From Isoetes taiwanensis (taxonomy: Eukaryota; Streptophyta; Lycopodiopsida; Isoetales; Isoetaceae): a stretch of 64,000 nucleotides of DNA. The notes beneath the pieces are model-generated. The model saw only the letters and a list, made by a program, of their open reading frames with translations, was not told the DNA's origin and made no database searches. Made by a program: the position numbers and the translations under genes. Location of the stretch: the NCBI GenBank assembly GCA_021234155.1, contig JAJEKV010000072.1, positions 1,058,109 through 1,122,108 on the forward strand. The letters run 5' to 3'. Shown here in pieces: positions 43,083-55,719 of the stretch (positions are counted from its first letter, which is position 1; every line of letters begins with the position of its first letter).

Positions 43083-43473
43083 TTGGAGTGCCCACCTCCT
43101 TATCTTGTGGCATATATGTATGAATAATAAATTCGTGATTCTTCACACCGCCAGCGGGCTTGTTCGGCAAGCAACAAAGATGGCTCCCACCACCTTGGAA
43201 TGCATCTGAACCCTTTACTTTAAATACGATTTATAATAAACTAGTCATATACATTTTCTAATACAATTGCAGATAGAAATCCAGTATACTCCGTGAAATT
43301 TTTGGCACGTTTCAAATTCCGATGGTTTTGATTTTCTTTTTTAGCACTGACCCTAGGGCCCTCTGACCCCTTTCCTCCAAATTCTAGCCTATCCCGCGTG
43401 TAATTTCCATGTCATCAAAATCGATATGCCTTATTTTGGGTAATTTGGATCTTTCACTCTCACAAATCTAAGG

Positions 43474-43481
43474 CGGGGAAA
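43474..43481 (-). promoter_or_regulatory. Second E2F-like site
   Basis: TTTCCCCG on the minus strand also fits WTTSSCSS, about 550 nt upstream of RNR1 and just before a possible divergent exon at 43,516. Confidence 0.35.
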
Positions 43482-43513
43482 TTAGAAAAGACCCCCGAAA
43501 ATAGCAAGCGGAG

Positions 43514-43624
43514 ATGATGGGAGGAAGTAGCGATTTTGACTCACTTCCCCGGATCCTTGATTTTCTCTTCGTTTTCTTTAAACTACGATTTTTTTCCGGA
43601 GTATCTCCGTTTCTGGTTTGTCAG
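43514..43624 (+). other. Possible first exon of a gene divergent from RNR1
   Basis: Two consecutive ATG codons open MMGGSSDFDSLPRILDFLF, then a hydrophobic stretch, ending at a consensus donor (TGTCAG|GTAAGC, about 43,624). It lies head to head with RNR1 and shares the upstream region. No downstream exon was identified with certainty. It may instead be non-coding leader. Confidence 0.25.
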
Positions 43625-45691
43625 GTAAGCTTGCTACATTTTGAAGTTCTATTTCTTGGCATTACAATTCATTATACTTTCTAGGGTTGTTGTTGGCGAA
43701 ATAGCACTCTCTTATGTCGGCATCCCTTTGGGTTCACGGTTTATGAAAAGTTTATTCTTGAATTAGGCAGGAAGAATATAAGCACCGGTTTTGAGATCAT
43801 GATCAGTGAAGGAAGCGATTAGAGCCTTTTTGTGAAGCGGCAGGCCCGGAGTTTGGTTGGTGCAAGACAAACCATTTCTTATCCCAAACGCCCGTACATG
43901 TCGAGAACGAGGGTTTCACCGTTGGATTTAAAGAGATTTTGTTCCTCTGGTTTTGCGGCACTGCGAGGGGGTGGCAGCCCCAAAGGAATGCGGCTTTAGG
44001 AGAGTTTGTTTTCTTGTTTGTAGAAGGTTTTTGTCCGGATCCTTCACGAAGCGATCTTGTTGTTGATGGTAGGTGCCAATGTAATCCGGATCAACAATTA
44101 TCTCCATGTTTTCCAATACCGAGGTTATGGACATTATTTTTCAAAGAGTTGTATGTACATGCGACATGGGACATTTAAGGAAGCTTGTAGCTCTTTATAG
44201 AAATGGCTTTCGGAAGAATGTAGTTTAAGAAGATCACGATGGTTGCACATGATTTCATGCTCCATATGAAGTGTGATCCTAATTCAAAATAAAACTTCAT
44301 TGAGGACTCAAAGTGAGGTTAGACCGACGAGAAGGAATAATGAGTCTTGCTTGACTTCAATATACGTTTTTAAATGCGTACATTATATATATTTGTTTGA
44401 AAACTCTTTATCTTTGTGTATTCTTTATTGTTTTGATAAAATTGGAAGGAATTTAAATGTTGTAGTATTGGCTTGTATAGACTAGTTTTACATTTTAGTA
44501 GGACTAGTTAGCTTTGTTAGGATCTGAAAGTTCTAGTGAAATTGATCATCCTTATTGCTGCTGCCTATTGGTTTTGATGGAATTGCAAGCAATTTAAATG
44601 TTGAGTATAAGGCTGTATGAATTAGTTTCTAATTTTAATAGGACTACTTAATGATTTATGTAATGAAATGCGACATGGTGGCTGAGATGTGACCTGAGAT
44701 ACCACGGTATAAAGAAGGTCTAGAATTTCTTGTCAGCCAAAGGAGATAAGCATCATGTTGCATATTAAATTTGAGAATACAAGGCGATTCTGAACTTCAA
44801 GTAAATTTTGCCTGACTTCCAAATAAGGTACAACATTAGAAAAAACAAACTAGTCATGATTTTCGTCCCGGGCATATGCGTTCGGACCCATCTTTCTTAC
44901 TTCCAGTTATCTTTCGCATTTGGAGTTTCAAATTGACACTTCTCATCATCTTCCTTCCAAGGTTCTTTGCCTCGGCTATTTTCTTAGCAAGCGTCACTCT
45001 TCATCGAATCAAGCCATGGGTAAGATAAAGAAAAAGGTTAGGCAAAAGGTGTTACCGGATGGATGGTACATTAATTTGCATTAATCTTGTATATGTCACG
45101 GACTTATAATTTCGCGACAGCTGATAACTTGCTACCATCAATGAATTACAAAGACTATGGAAAGAGTGCAATTTACAATGTAATATGAAGAAGTCGCCTT
45201 ACACGGAGTTAGTAAGCAGAAACACAAAATTGTTTCGCTCGTTGCACCACTTGGGATTATAATGCGAGGTTGAGTTCACGAAATCCATTTGCTTGTTAAG
45301 CGGTCGCGATTCAAGTGTGTAACTTCTTTAAAACCTCTGTGAGTGTGGCCTCGAAGTTGGCATTTGCTTGTCATGACTTTTTAAATTTGATTTGTTATAG
45401 GTTACAACTATGCGGAGAATGCGTCTAGGCATATGAATACTTTGGCATTACAACTCATGCTCCTCCACTTTGTAGTTATTTATTTTTTTTGCAAGCATCT
45501 ATCATTGGATTGTTTTATTTAGACAGCGGATAGAGATCTCAAATTTTTGCAATGTACGTAATGATTTTTAACCCTTCTAGTTTTCCTTCTCAAATTGTAT
45601 AGGGCGTTTTTGCCTTCTTGTAATTATAGATTTCTTCATGACATGATTTAATATTAGTAATGAACTTCGCCATAACTTCATTAAAGGTAGT

Positions 45692-45815
45692 TCATGCAAA
45701 CAACACGAGATTTATGGTTTTGAAATGATCCTCCCTAGAGCAATCTTCAGCAGCTATGATGGATTGACAATAGTGCCGAACCCAATCCTTTTCTGGGCCA
45801 CCGGGACCATGATAA
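45692..45815 (-). other. Possible terminal exon of an unknown gene
   Basis: An acceptor-like GCTCTCGTGCAG is followed by YHGPGGPEKDWVRHYCQSII and AAEDCSREDHFKTINLVLFA and a stop. The composition is clearly protein-like and unlike the flanking DNA. The family is not recognised. It may be paired with the coding-like segments near 48.9 and 49.5 kb on the same strand. Confidence 0.3.
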
Positions 45816-48800
45816 CTGCACGAGAGCATTACAACATTACTTGAGAAAATGAATAAAATAATGCAAAAGTGGACACGCATGCGAGCACTCTTATGCCAAA
45901 AGGAACAAAAAAGTTCTAGGGCATGGCATTTCATCATCATGTTCTTATTTTTCTTGCATGGGACACTTAACACCTTAGCTTTAAGGAGAGGTACATTGCA
46001 AATGTCTTATTGATTCATGCTACAGTATATTGCCATTCTTTCATATTTGCTTGTGAAATCCTATTATCTACAATCCTTGCCTTTTAATGATTTGATAAGC
46101 TAGTTATGCACGTAATACGTAATGGAATGCATCGTGTTTTAGTTGTTTAGCATAAGATGATTTTGGACTACCATGGAGCACATTGAGAGTAATAAAGTTT
46201 GTTTACCTCAAGATCTCGTAATAACAAACTCCAGAAAGTTCTCTTCCAACTATCCTTAAAACCTCTCATTTATTGGAAGACTCTATGGTTGTGAGAGATT
46301 CCTTTTCCATGTGCAAAAGATCTTTTATTGTATGCGACATGCAAATTTACTCTGGTCATCTCCATTGTAACATGCTTAGCGGACTGAGCGATAGCAACGG
46401 ACACGAACTTGGAAATATGACAAGGCTACATTTATTTGTAAACTCAATTTTCAAAGTTGTAAGATACCCGGTAGATGCTTGATTCTTGTTGGTTTTATCT
46501 TGGGCCGAGCGGTTGAATAACAATCACTTGGCTGATTCCTCCACGAGATTGGATTTGTAGTATTTTATCTTGGGCATGTAAACATGTTATAGAACTACCT
46601 TTTCGCATGTGGTAATCATTCTTATTGTCTTGGCACTGATATTTATTTTGAAACTATGCTAAATTCAACAGAAACAAGAAGCGTTGTGGTGATGAAGTAG
46701 TCTTTGGTGTTGACAAAATAAACCACGGGCATGGAAGTGTCGAGTTAGCGGCTCTTAATTGCCCATTAACTTATTTCAAAACAAACTACCAAATACTTTC
46801 ATTAGATGTGAGTTAAGAACATCTACTATTTGTATGTATATCATGGCATAGCCGGCATGTAGATGCTGCTTGCTTTTTGTGCATGCCATCTAGGGCATTG
46901 CTTTTTGCTTTAAGCGAGGGGTTTGCACATTTTTGACAAGTTGCTTGATAAGTTGATCTTGCAATTACCAATTCATCTCTACATTTAAACAAATTGCATT
47001 TCCCCTTCCCATTATTGAAAGCCCAGGCATATGCCTTTAAATCTTTGATATAATGGCAAGTTGGCTAAGTCCAACGGTTGAAATTCTCTAGACTAGCTTA
47101 ATTTAGACACATGGCGGTATGTATCGGCAAAATTTGAGGTGGCACAAGATAAGACCGTTATATTCTCTATTTTATGATCCACTGGAGCTTTTTTTTTTGC
47201 ACGACAACTTTAACCTTCTAAATAGCTTTGACTTTGACTTTAAATAAGGATAAAAATTAATATGTCCTTACGATCCCCAGTACCAAGCTTCAATAAAAAC
47301 TTAAAAAAGAAAGTCTTACCTTCTTTAAAGCCTTTTGGTGTACCTTTTGCTAGTTTCTTTGCTCTGAAGAATCTATACCTGATATAGAAGTTGGGTCGTT
47401 TTTCTGGCGTGCATTTTAAATTGAAGTATGCGTGGCTGTAAACCAATATTGCTTGAGGAATGGAAGGATGAGCGCATTAAGCCCTATAGGGCTATGAGTT
47501 AAAGGTTCTTCATTGTTTAGGGTTCTTTTATTTTTAGGGCGGCCGTTGGTTCTTGAGATGAAGTGGGGTGCCGCGCGGTCGTCGTTCTTCACCTTGAGAT
47601 CCGAAGATGAAGCTGAGATGAAGCTTGTTCTTCCTATGATCCGTATGTAATAGAAGCTGAGCTTACATTTCACTTCGCAGTACTTCACATAGATGAAGCT
47701 TATTTCTTCCTCAGATCTTCTAATTTTTGTCTGTTTGCTCTTGCTAAAGCCATAGCATAGCATTTTAAGCCACTGGTTTGATGCGCTTTGGTAGATCTTG
47801 GAAATACAATTTGTTTTGATGAATTCATTAAATTTGTTAGTTCACGCGACCTACGAATAGGGGATTACGATACGAATACCTATCGGAGGACTTGTCTGAG
47901 AGGAAAGCTTACTTAATGGGATGTGGATTTTCTGATGAGAACCGAATTTGGAAGCGTTTGATCATAAGCGATCTGGTAGTAGAAAGAAATTAAGATATCT
48001 CTCTTAAATATTTCAAAGGTTTCCCCTTGGATTTACCTAATATGATTTATTGTGAGGTATGCATTGGTGCGAGGTGGCTTGTATTCATGTGGAGCAACAA
48101 GTTCATCGCCATTGGAGGTGAATCTCGGAACAAAAGGAGCAACGTCTCTAGATCTCTCTCATTCTGTATTATTTCCTTTTGCTATCATGTGAGTTTTAAT
48201 GGACCCATTTCTAAGTTGTTCTATCCTCTTTTGCTCCTTTAGGCTTCTTTATTCACTAATGTAGAAGAGACATCACAATTACGATTACCAATTCTAGAAG
48301 GTAAGAAACTTGAGATTTTGCCTCTGCAAAATGATTTACTTGATATATAGGGGCGAGTGGTTTATTTAGATCGAATTAGCATGGTTTTAATTTGGCTATA
48401 GAAGAAAAGATTTAAGCAAGGTGGGAGAATCTGTTTTATCCATATATATTTGGTTGTTCCTTTCCTCAAAAATTTTAAGTATGCAAAAGCGGCAATGCTT
48501 GACCAAATTGGGAAATATTACAGTTTACCCATATGTAGCTTATTTGTTCCCTCCTCCAAAAAATGCATTGTAAATAGTCATCATCCCAACCTTCATGTTC
48601 CCCTTCTTAGAAATGAAATATCCTTCTCACAATTTTTGTATGTTTGAAGTCCTTGGAGGTTATTTGAAGAAGTGAAGTGCATTCCTATACGAACAAGGAC
48701 TATAGGAACCTTCCATTTAGTGCTGAGCCCTCTTATGATCACTCCTAAGGAAGGAAGTAATTTTGGAAAATGCATACTTATTGCGGCTATATCTTTATTC

Positions 48801-49408
48801 GCGTGCCATTTTAAGCATTCAGTTAACTATTAGGGTAGGAGCCTTACAATAACCTTGCCAGCGACCATTATAATCTGCCGAGGACAAGATATTGTTGTGT
48901 TGTCTTTGGTGCATCGAGTCTCTTGAATATCCTGCATGATCCCTATTTTGCTTCACTAGCAAGTACTCTTCAATATCGTCTTGCCAAAGTGTCTGGCTAA
49001 GAAACACAAAGAATGCAATACCTGAAGTGAACACTCAAATGAGTACGTGGGATCGCGCCAAAGGGCATTTGTTGATAAAATATCCGTCCACATTATGGAG
49101 CAGTTCTTTGGAATAATTATGTTGTGATGGAGTTGCATATGATGATTCTATAAGCATATGGAAGAAAAAAGAATTACATTATTGATCTGTGCATCTTAGG
49201 ATGTATACTTGAATATTGAGTAGCAGTTAAAAACTTGAATGACTCATTTTGTGCTTAATTTATGAGAAACAAGCATAGCAAGTGGGAATGCAAATATTTA
49301 AAAGGATAGGAGCGAATATATATACTTGAAATTAGTGGATATTATGATTTTTCAGTAGTAATTAAGCCATAATGGTTGCCTTGTTTCACTCATGTGTTTT
49401 ACGGAACT

Positions 49409-49639
49409 TCACATAATAGGTATCGGCATTTGGGCCAAGTGAGGCTGCTGACTTGGAGCATTGTGCGGAAGTGCATTCCGTGACATGACTAAGCTCTTGT
49501 TCTTTAGCGGCAAAATGAAAGTCACATAAAAGCGACAGTTACACTTCTCTACCAAAGCTGAATACTGATTGAGGCAAAATTCCATTCGGTAGCCAGCCAA
49601 TTGGAAGACATGATAATCCCAACTATCTTTGTCCGACAC
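49409..49639 (-). other. Coding-like minus-strand frame, unknown
   Basis: SDKDSWDYHVFQLAGYRMEF, CLNQYSALVEKCNCRFYVTF and a Gln/Pro-rich tail (NAPSQQPHLAQMPIPIM). The M at 49,639 may not be a true start, because the same frame extends two or three codons upstream. No domain is recognised. Confidence 0.25.
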
Positions 49640-50009
49640 GAGAATCGGAAGTTAAGGAAAGGTTACTGTGAATTGTATAATAGAGAATCAATTTATTGCA
49701 TAAAATATTCCTGAAAAACATGAAATTATTCATTACATAGTAGTATTGCATCATTTTATTTGAAGTGCGCTTTAGAGTTTGAATTTGGAACTTAAATTTG
49801 ATATCTTTGCTGCGAGGTTATCAATTACATGATTCATCACGAACTCATTTATGTGGTGTATGCTAACTCATATGATCATAACTTTATGCCATGAAAGATA
49901 TCTATATTTCTTATTATGCTCAAAGCATTATGGTGTATTTTGTTTGGCATATAGGCTTTACTACTATTTGTAATTTTATATCTAAGGTAGGTAAATAAAG
50001 CAAAATCTT

Positions 50010-50400
50010 TGAAATAGGTAGATAACTTAACTAGAACATGTGTGAGGGCAATTGGTTAAGTTTAAAATAATAAAAGCAACTTAGAATGAGTGCAGAAGGC
50101 GTTCTAGTTAAGTTAAAGTTATAACAACTAATAGAAGTGTGTGAAGAGCATTTAGGTTACTACTAACCTAATATAGGACAGTAATAGAACAACAACCCAT
50201 GTTATTTAGTTAGGTTAAAATTATTAACTTAACTATGGTGGGTGTGAAGATATTTTTGCTTGTCTAGTTAAGTTTATTTATTTTCAATAGAAAGTTAACC
50301 TTTTGGAATGCGAATACAATTATTATAGTTAAGTTAAACTAGCTAGTTAATTTTTTTTTAACTTAACTTAACTTAACCACGGGTCTGAATAGACCCTAAC
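50010..50400. mobile_element. Foldback / MITE-like region rich in TTAAGTTA
   Basis: A perfect 14-bp inverted pair (AACTTAACTAGAAC at 50,024-50,037 and its complement at 50,101-50,114) lies in a 380-bp stretch with at least six more copies of GTTAAGTTAA or its complement. The stretch ends with AACTTAACTTAACTTAACC and a perfect stem GGGTCT-GAAT-AGACCC at 50,381-50,396. The structure suggests a miniature foldback element, though the ends and a target duplication were not defined. Confidence 0.5.
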
Positions 50401-51960
50401 TCCATTAACTTTGTTTTTAGTACTTTTTATGGATAACTTATGTAGCTGGAGGATAATTCAACCTTGGGGGCTGATTCACGATCTAGTCTTGAACAAAAGA
50501 TTTTTTTGACCCATTTGATGTACGATATCAAAGCGTCTTAGAAGGTTCTAGCTATTAAGGCTGCGTATTTGTGATTACAAAAACAACTCCATGTGAATCG
50601 TCCATTAGAGTCTTTGGCATGTAATACTGATACAACTAATGAATCTAAACAACTTCAAACGACTGAAACTAAAGTAATTGCACTCCAATCTTTAGGAAAA
50701 AAATAATCCATTTATTTGTTTAATAGTTTAAGTTTCTAAGTTAGTTGTATCAAATACTCTTGCTTCTTTACTTTATCCCTTAGCACAAGCAATGATTTAG
50801 ATATGATAAAATACTGACTAATTTAATGTTGTGGCACATCTATATTTTTTGTAGGTGATCCTGCTGAAGATCCATATCCATTCAGGCTGGAGCTTTGACA
50901 ATTATCTCAGTCCAACCTCAACAGATCCCTCGAAAGTATTATCATATGTATTCCAGAAGATTAACATTTTTCCCATTGTATTGGCATATAGGCGATTGTA
51001 TTGCCATATGCTGGGAATCAAGCAATCTGGGCCATTAGCTTGCAAGTCCTAGTCTCAGAATACCAAACATCTAAATATACTATGAAAACCTAATCCAAGT
51101 GGTTAAATACTGCATGGTTATCCCTAGGTTTGTGTACAAATTGAATTTGTATACATGGAAGTATAAATACAAGGTCCCAAATGAATACTTCCTTAAAGGA
51201 TATTGCCATGGTTGGCAAATACAGACGAATTTGAAAAAATGCACAATGGTCAAATTATTTAGATCTGAAATAGTTTCTGAGAAAAAAATATCGCCCATAA
51301 CTTCCATCTGGAATAATTTGAAATTCAATGGTCATATTAAAGAATATGAACAATGTAACAAATTTTTTAATTTTTTTTTATGAACGTGGACCTTTATTAC
51401 TCAAAAGAATACAAAGAGTACATGAGGGACTCAAAACCCAGTGGAGAAGATGTCCACTAGAGCAGCACTACCCACCACATACATATACGAAGCGGATATA
51501 CATATCACCATAGGCATTTTGCTATATGTAAGTGAATCTTGAAGATAATAAAGCTCCCGACCAACACTCTTGGCGTCATCCTTTAAGGAATAGATAAGTC
51601 GAACACTTATGCAGCCTTTACAATGGAACATGCTCGCTAGGCGCATATCCCCGAAAGACATGTCCCTTGAAGATGGTAGAGGAGATTTTGTCTCTTCGGA
51701 TGGACTAGATAGTCAGTAGATGCTAAGTGACCCTCTTTATAACTTGTCCCAAGAACTAGGATAGATTGACAATAGGACCTGCTGACTATTCAAGTCACAA
51801 TGGAAAAGGCTCAAAAGCCACTGCCAGGCAAGTCACATGAACAATGTAACAATTGATGTAGACCAACCAATGTGAGTTTGGAAGTAATGTAGATTCACAA
51901 CCAGTGTGAAGTAGCAATTGGAATTCAAGTTGGAATTCAAGTTGACAAGCAATGTGGACT
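50400..51960. other. AT-rich stretch without gene
   Basis: No gene is recognised. A 76-residue minus frame (51,431-51,661) starting MSFGDMRLASMFHCKGC has a hydrophobic second half but no known domain. A small repeat of TTGGAATTCAAG lies near 51,917. Confidence 0.35.
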
Positions 51961-51984
51961 TGCAATTGATTGAAATTCAAGTAA

Positions 51985-52070
51985 ATAAATTAAGGCACCC
52001 TCTAGGAATTGAACCTAAATAATTCTGGCGTAACTGAGGTCCACGCTCGCAGAATTGAACCTAAAAATTA
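51985..52070 (-). mobile_element. tRNA-derived SINE-like head
   Basis: On the minus strand an exact B box (GGTTCAATTCC, 52,005-52,015) lies about 15 nt downstream of an A-box-like TGGACCTCAGTTACGCC (52,026-52,042). A second partial B box (GGTTCAATTCTG) lies further upstream near 52,055. The body would run leftward through the AT-rich sequence to about 51,800. The ends are not defined. Confidence 0.4.
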
Positions 52071-52404
52071 AAAACAAATAACATATGTCTCCTCAAACTC
52101 AAATATCATCTTAATTTACATTCAATATTCAAGGAGCATAAGGAACACACATAGCATATGGAGCGCCATAGCAAGAATAAAATAACTAGCGGTAATGCAG
52201 GCTTGGGGAAGGGGTAGGTCCATATGGAAATGGAGTCTCGAATTTAGTTTTCTAGTTTCTGGAAGCACTGAGACAAAAGATGAACTTGAAGATACATCCC
52301 TTGACGTGAGTACAAGGCATCATTCATTGGCCACAACAATTTGAAGTATTGCACTATATACATTATACCATTGCATCATTGTGAAAGAGTCTTTGTAGAA
52401 ACTG

Positions 52405-52467
52405 CCGCTATTAGTAGCTAGTAGTGTAACTCATAGGTATCTAATAGCTAGTATTGTAACTCATAGG
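52405..52467 (+). repeat. Short direct repeat next to the gypsy LTR
   Basis: GCTAGTANTGTAACTCATAGG appears twice with a 31-bp spacing (each copy within 20-21 nt); the second copy directly abuts the LTR start at 52,468. It may be a local duplication of the insertion site. Confidence 0.75.
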
Positions 52468-53690
52468 TGTTGCCACTAGGTGGCAACATTTTTTATTGTT
52501 TTGGGCATGGTTACACTCTGCAATTGTTTTGGGCAATTTAATGGTTTGTTACTTGGCAGATGGTGGAATTCTTGACCTTTAAGGCCCGTGCATAGGAGCA
52601 CCTCTTGTTGGATGTTCAGTTCACATAGCCCATGGAAGTCCCTTATAGCCTGGAGTGAATCGCGGCTTTGGGTTCTGGAGATCAGGGCATGTTGGAACAC
52701 CTCATGTTAAATTGATGTGGACATGGCCATGGAGGAATACCATGGTATAATTTAGTAGTTCAGCCCGAAGACTATTTCAAAAGCTAGACTATTGTGGGTA
52801 GCCAGCATATTGTTATTTATGTTCTATTATTAAGTGGTTTTAGGGTTGGTTCCAGGTTTTCAAAGCGTAGGTGAAACGAAGATCCGTTGAGCGGGTGCAA
52901 AAATGCGATTAGCTCGGACTTTGTGTGGATCGCATGATGCGGGCGGCTTTTATGGCTGGAACAACTGCAGTGCTTGACAAAAAGATGCGTTGCGGGCATC
53001 TCGGAATTGGCGATGAAGGATAAAGGAAGGAAAACAACAAAAAAGGCTCCATTTGGCGGTATTTATTTTCTTCTTTGAAACATTTAGGCGCCCGGAAAAA
53101 TATTTCTATGTTCTTTCAACATCTTAGATGATCGAGAATTTCTTGTTTGAACTTGTTTATCTCTGTGAAATCGAGCAAGAACTTGTCTTTTAAGTCTTGC
53201 TTTGATCATATTGGAGAAATCCTTATATCTTGTTATGCTGACACTTATTTGTAACACTTTTCTAATCAATTGCTAGGCGTTTTCCACTATATCTTGTCAT
53301 AAGGCCGTTGCCACAATTTCTTCATCTTTTTGTGCTAAACAGTTGGTATATATAGTCAATGTATGATGGGCATTGTTCTATAAAAGTTTCTTGAATCAGG
53401 TTGCTTATTCTTGTTCATCTCATACGCCTTGTGAATCCCAAGTGATCGAGGTAAGATTTATTTTATCGATTGAATTCAAGTAACAACAAAAAAGGGGGTG
53501 AGATTAGATTTCATTCCATTTCCAAATCTCTCAAAAAGTTTTTCATCTTTAGGCGTGATTGGCCTAACAATCTGGAAGTCCCTAATCATGGAGTTCTCAC
53601 GAAGATTGTTGCTGCAGAGTCATATTTAGTGCAACATCTTTTTGGAGGTCCTACGGGATTTATTTGCTTCTTGTTGTTTGATTGCCACTA
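52468..53690 (+). mobile_element. Ty3/gypsy 5' LTR and leader, copy A
   Basis: The LTR starts TGTTGCCAC and is followed, after 3 nt, by the exact reverse complement GTGGCAACA, a hairpin at the very LTR tip. The same start recurs at 58,943. A TATA-like run (GGTATATATAG) lies near 53,346. The 3' LTR end cannot be fixed, because both copies in the window continue into the same internal sequence. It must lie before the gag start at 53,692. Confidence 0.7.
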
Positions 53691-53691
53691 A

Positions 53692-54760
53692 TGCCTCCAA
53701 AAATCTTTATTGAAAAGAAGGGATTATGGAGGCGAGTGATAGCGGAGTGATGGGCGTGTTATCTACGGCTGACACCTCCATACCAAATGAGAAGTTAACA
53801 CTGCCGGTGACAATTTCCATATGGTGGCACCACAAATCCACATGAATATCTCGCTCAATTTGAGGGTATTATGCGGCGAGGAAAAGAAAAGGGAGCACGG
53901 CCCCTCTTTTGTCTTGGGTTGGCTATGAGAGTAGAGCCAAAAGATGGTTCGATTACCAAGAAAGTTGCAATGTAATGAGAGTGGGAAATAATCAAAAGAT
54001 AATTTCATAGAAAAGATTTAGCCTTTGCGGTTTCAAAGGGAGGACTTATACAAATTGCCCTGCGGACATAAAAAAGGTAGAAAGTGTTCTGCTTTTGTTG
54101 AAAGGTTTAATACTTATACGGTGAAGTGTAAGGATAAGAAGATTGACCATGACCATCCATCACGGCGGAATTCTTCATATGTGGATTGACCACATTACAA
54201 ACTATCTGAGGAAAATTGATTTAGCTTCATGATATGGGCTCATTGGATTCTATACATAAAGCCCTAGCTAAAGCATTAGAATTTCCAAAGCGATTTGCTC
54301 CTTTGCGGTGATGATGTCCTCCCCATACATGCATGATCCATTACCTCACACGATTAGAGCGGGGGATCCGAAGAGTGCTGCCATTTGCCAAAGAAAGGAA
54401 GCCTTCCTTGAAAGAAGAAGTAGCGGTTGAAGTTGCACAAGCAACTAACAAGCTGGAGTCCGCGATTACAAACTCGTGGAGTTCTCGAAACAAATGCATT
54501 TGAAACATTGAAGTACAATCATTTTACCTACATATAGCCCAGACCGGCCTTCTTTCGAGGCCACCTTGCACTTATTGCCTAAAACCCAATCATCGAGAGA
54601 GTAGGTCTTGGGCAGAGACCATGCCTCGGATGCAACAAAGGGGACATTTTGGGCAAAAGAATACTAATGACAAAGTAGGTCATAAGGAGGACGAGTGTCT
54701 TGTGAAGAGTACATGCAAAACAGGCAAAGGGAAATACATCAATTGCTTGGTTATCCCTAG
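53692..54760 (+). pseudogene. Gypsy gag, copy A
   Basis: ATG 53,692 (MPPKIFIEKKGLW) begins the gag. The conserved GTTNPHEYLAQFEGIM follows in another frame, and the RNA-binding end has CTYCLKPNHRE at 54,568-54,600 plus a second knuckle (CLGCNK..GHFGQK, frame-shifted). Gag forms the virus-like particle and binds element RNA. The equivalent in copy B starts at 60,186 with MPPKKRIFVEEG, a better preserved start. Both are broken by many indels. Confidence 0.75.
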
Positions 54761-55199
54761 TCATGCTTTTTTATACTGACCAGCGATGAAGAGCAGGCCG
54801 AGAAAATGAAGAAATACTAGCTGTCAAACCGCGTGGTCAAATGGACACAACAGCAGTGCCTTCTCCCAAGGCGGTAACCTTCTTTGATCCGCTTCTCTGC
54901 GATGAAGTGACCCCCAAAACTCTGTTATAGCTGCGCCTATTCTTAAAGAGGTAACCTCTCTGTGCACGCATGTAAGCATCTACCGCTGCCGAGTTGGAGA
55001 ATCTTCTTTGCGAAAAATTGAAGGTGAGCATGGAATTTGTGTACTTTCTTGAAGATAGCCCATCATATAGCATTTGTTGTCAAACACAATGGAAGTAGGA
55101 AGCGCGATGACACCAGCACCCATTTGGTAGCACAAGAGGCTGGCCGAATCGAGGTATCTTCTCTTGTGGCCGAGTAAGTGAACAATGTAGCTTTACCAA

Positions 55200-55500
55200 A
55201 GGTGTTTTTAGATGGGGATCAGATGAAACATCATGCCTTACCATGTAATGATTGATTAAAGTTGCAAATAACATCACGGCCATCGAATTACTGCGGGAAA
55301 TCTTTCGACAATCGAGAAGGGAAATCACGATGCGTTAGGTTTTAGTGCAAGGGGTTGAAATTGCAATCAAGGCATTACGATTGGGAACCGGTTCGTGGTG
55401 ATCTCGTTGGAATGATCATCAAGACACCACCACTTATGGGTTAATTCTAGGGAGGAGATGGATGAAGGTAGTGGATGCTGAACCAATATGGTCTCAAGGG
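55200..55500 (+). pseudogene. Gypsy protease-like region, copy A
   Basis: VANNITAIELLREIF (about 55,257) and TTYGLILGRRWMKVVDAEP (about 55,425-55,480) resemble the middle and C-terminal parts of gypsy retropepsins (...ILGrpWm). In copy B the part before VANNIT reads like MIDSAK after one shift, a possible remnant of the D-S/T-G/A active site. The evidence is weak because of indels. Confidence 0.45.
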
Positions 55501-55719
55501 ATTTGCACAATCCGCAGGATAGGCGTGACGGTCACTATCTATAACAACCAAGGCAAGATTCAGCCCATGGCGAGTTCTCTATGTTAGTGAATGGGAAGAC
55601 ATGCTCAACGTGGGTGTAAGAGCCATTTGCGACTACGGTACGCCAACATGCACCGGCGTGATGAGAACTTTTATGTTTACCGGCGCCACTTGCTACCAAA
55701 GCCGCGTTGTGGTTTGGCC

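Larger units (their letters stand above)
43630..50000. other. Large region without recognised gene; a few coding-like islands
   Basis: Mostly AT-rich with short frames. Coding-like islands with possible splice sites: minus 45,692-45,815 (after GCTCTCGTGCAG; YHGPGGPEKDWVRHYCQSII, AAEDCSREDHFKTI), plus 45,140-45,260 (INELQRLWKECNLQC, TELVSRNTKLFRSLHHLG), minus 48,819-49,040 (FVFLSQTLWQDDIEEYLLV) and minus 49,409-49,639. I recognise none of them and cannot join them into one gene. A pseudogene or a rapidly evolving gene is possible. Confidence 0.3.

Noticed and set aside
45016-45081. Short plus frame MGKIKKKVRQKVLPDGWYIN that faintly recalls the start of BUD31/G10 proteins
   Set aside because: Only 22 codons, no further BUD31 sequence follows, and the similarity is limited to a basic stretch and DGW.
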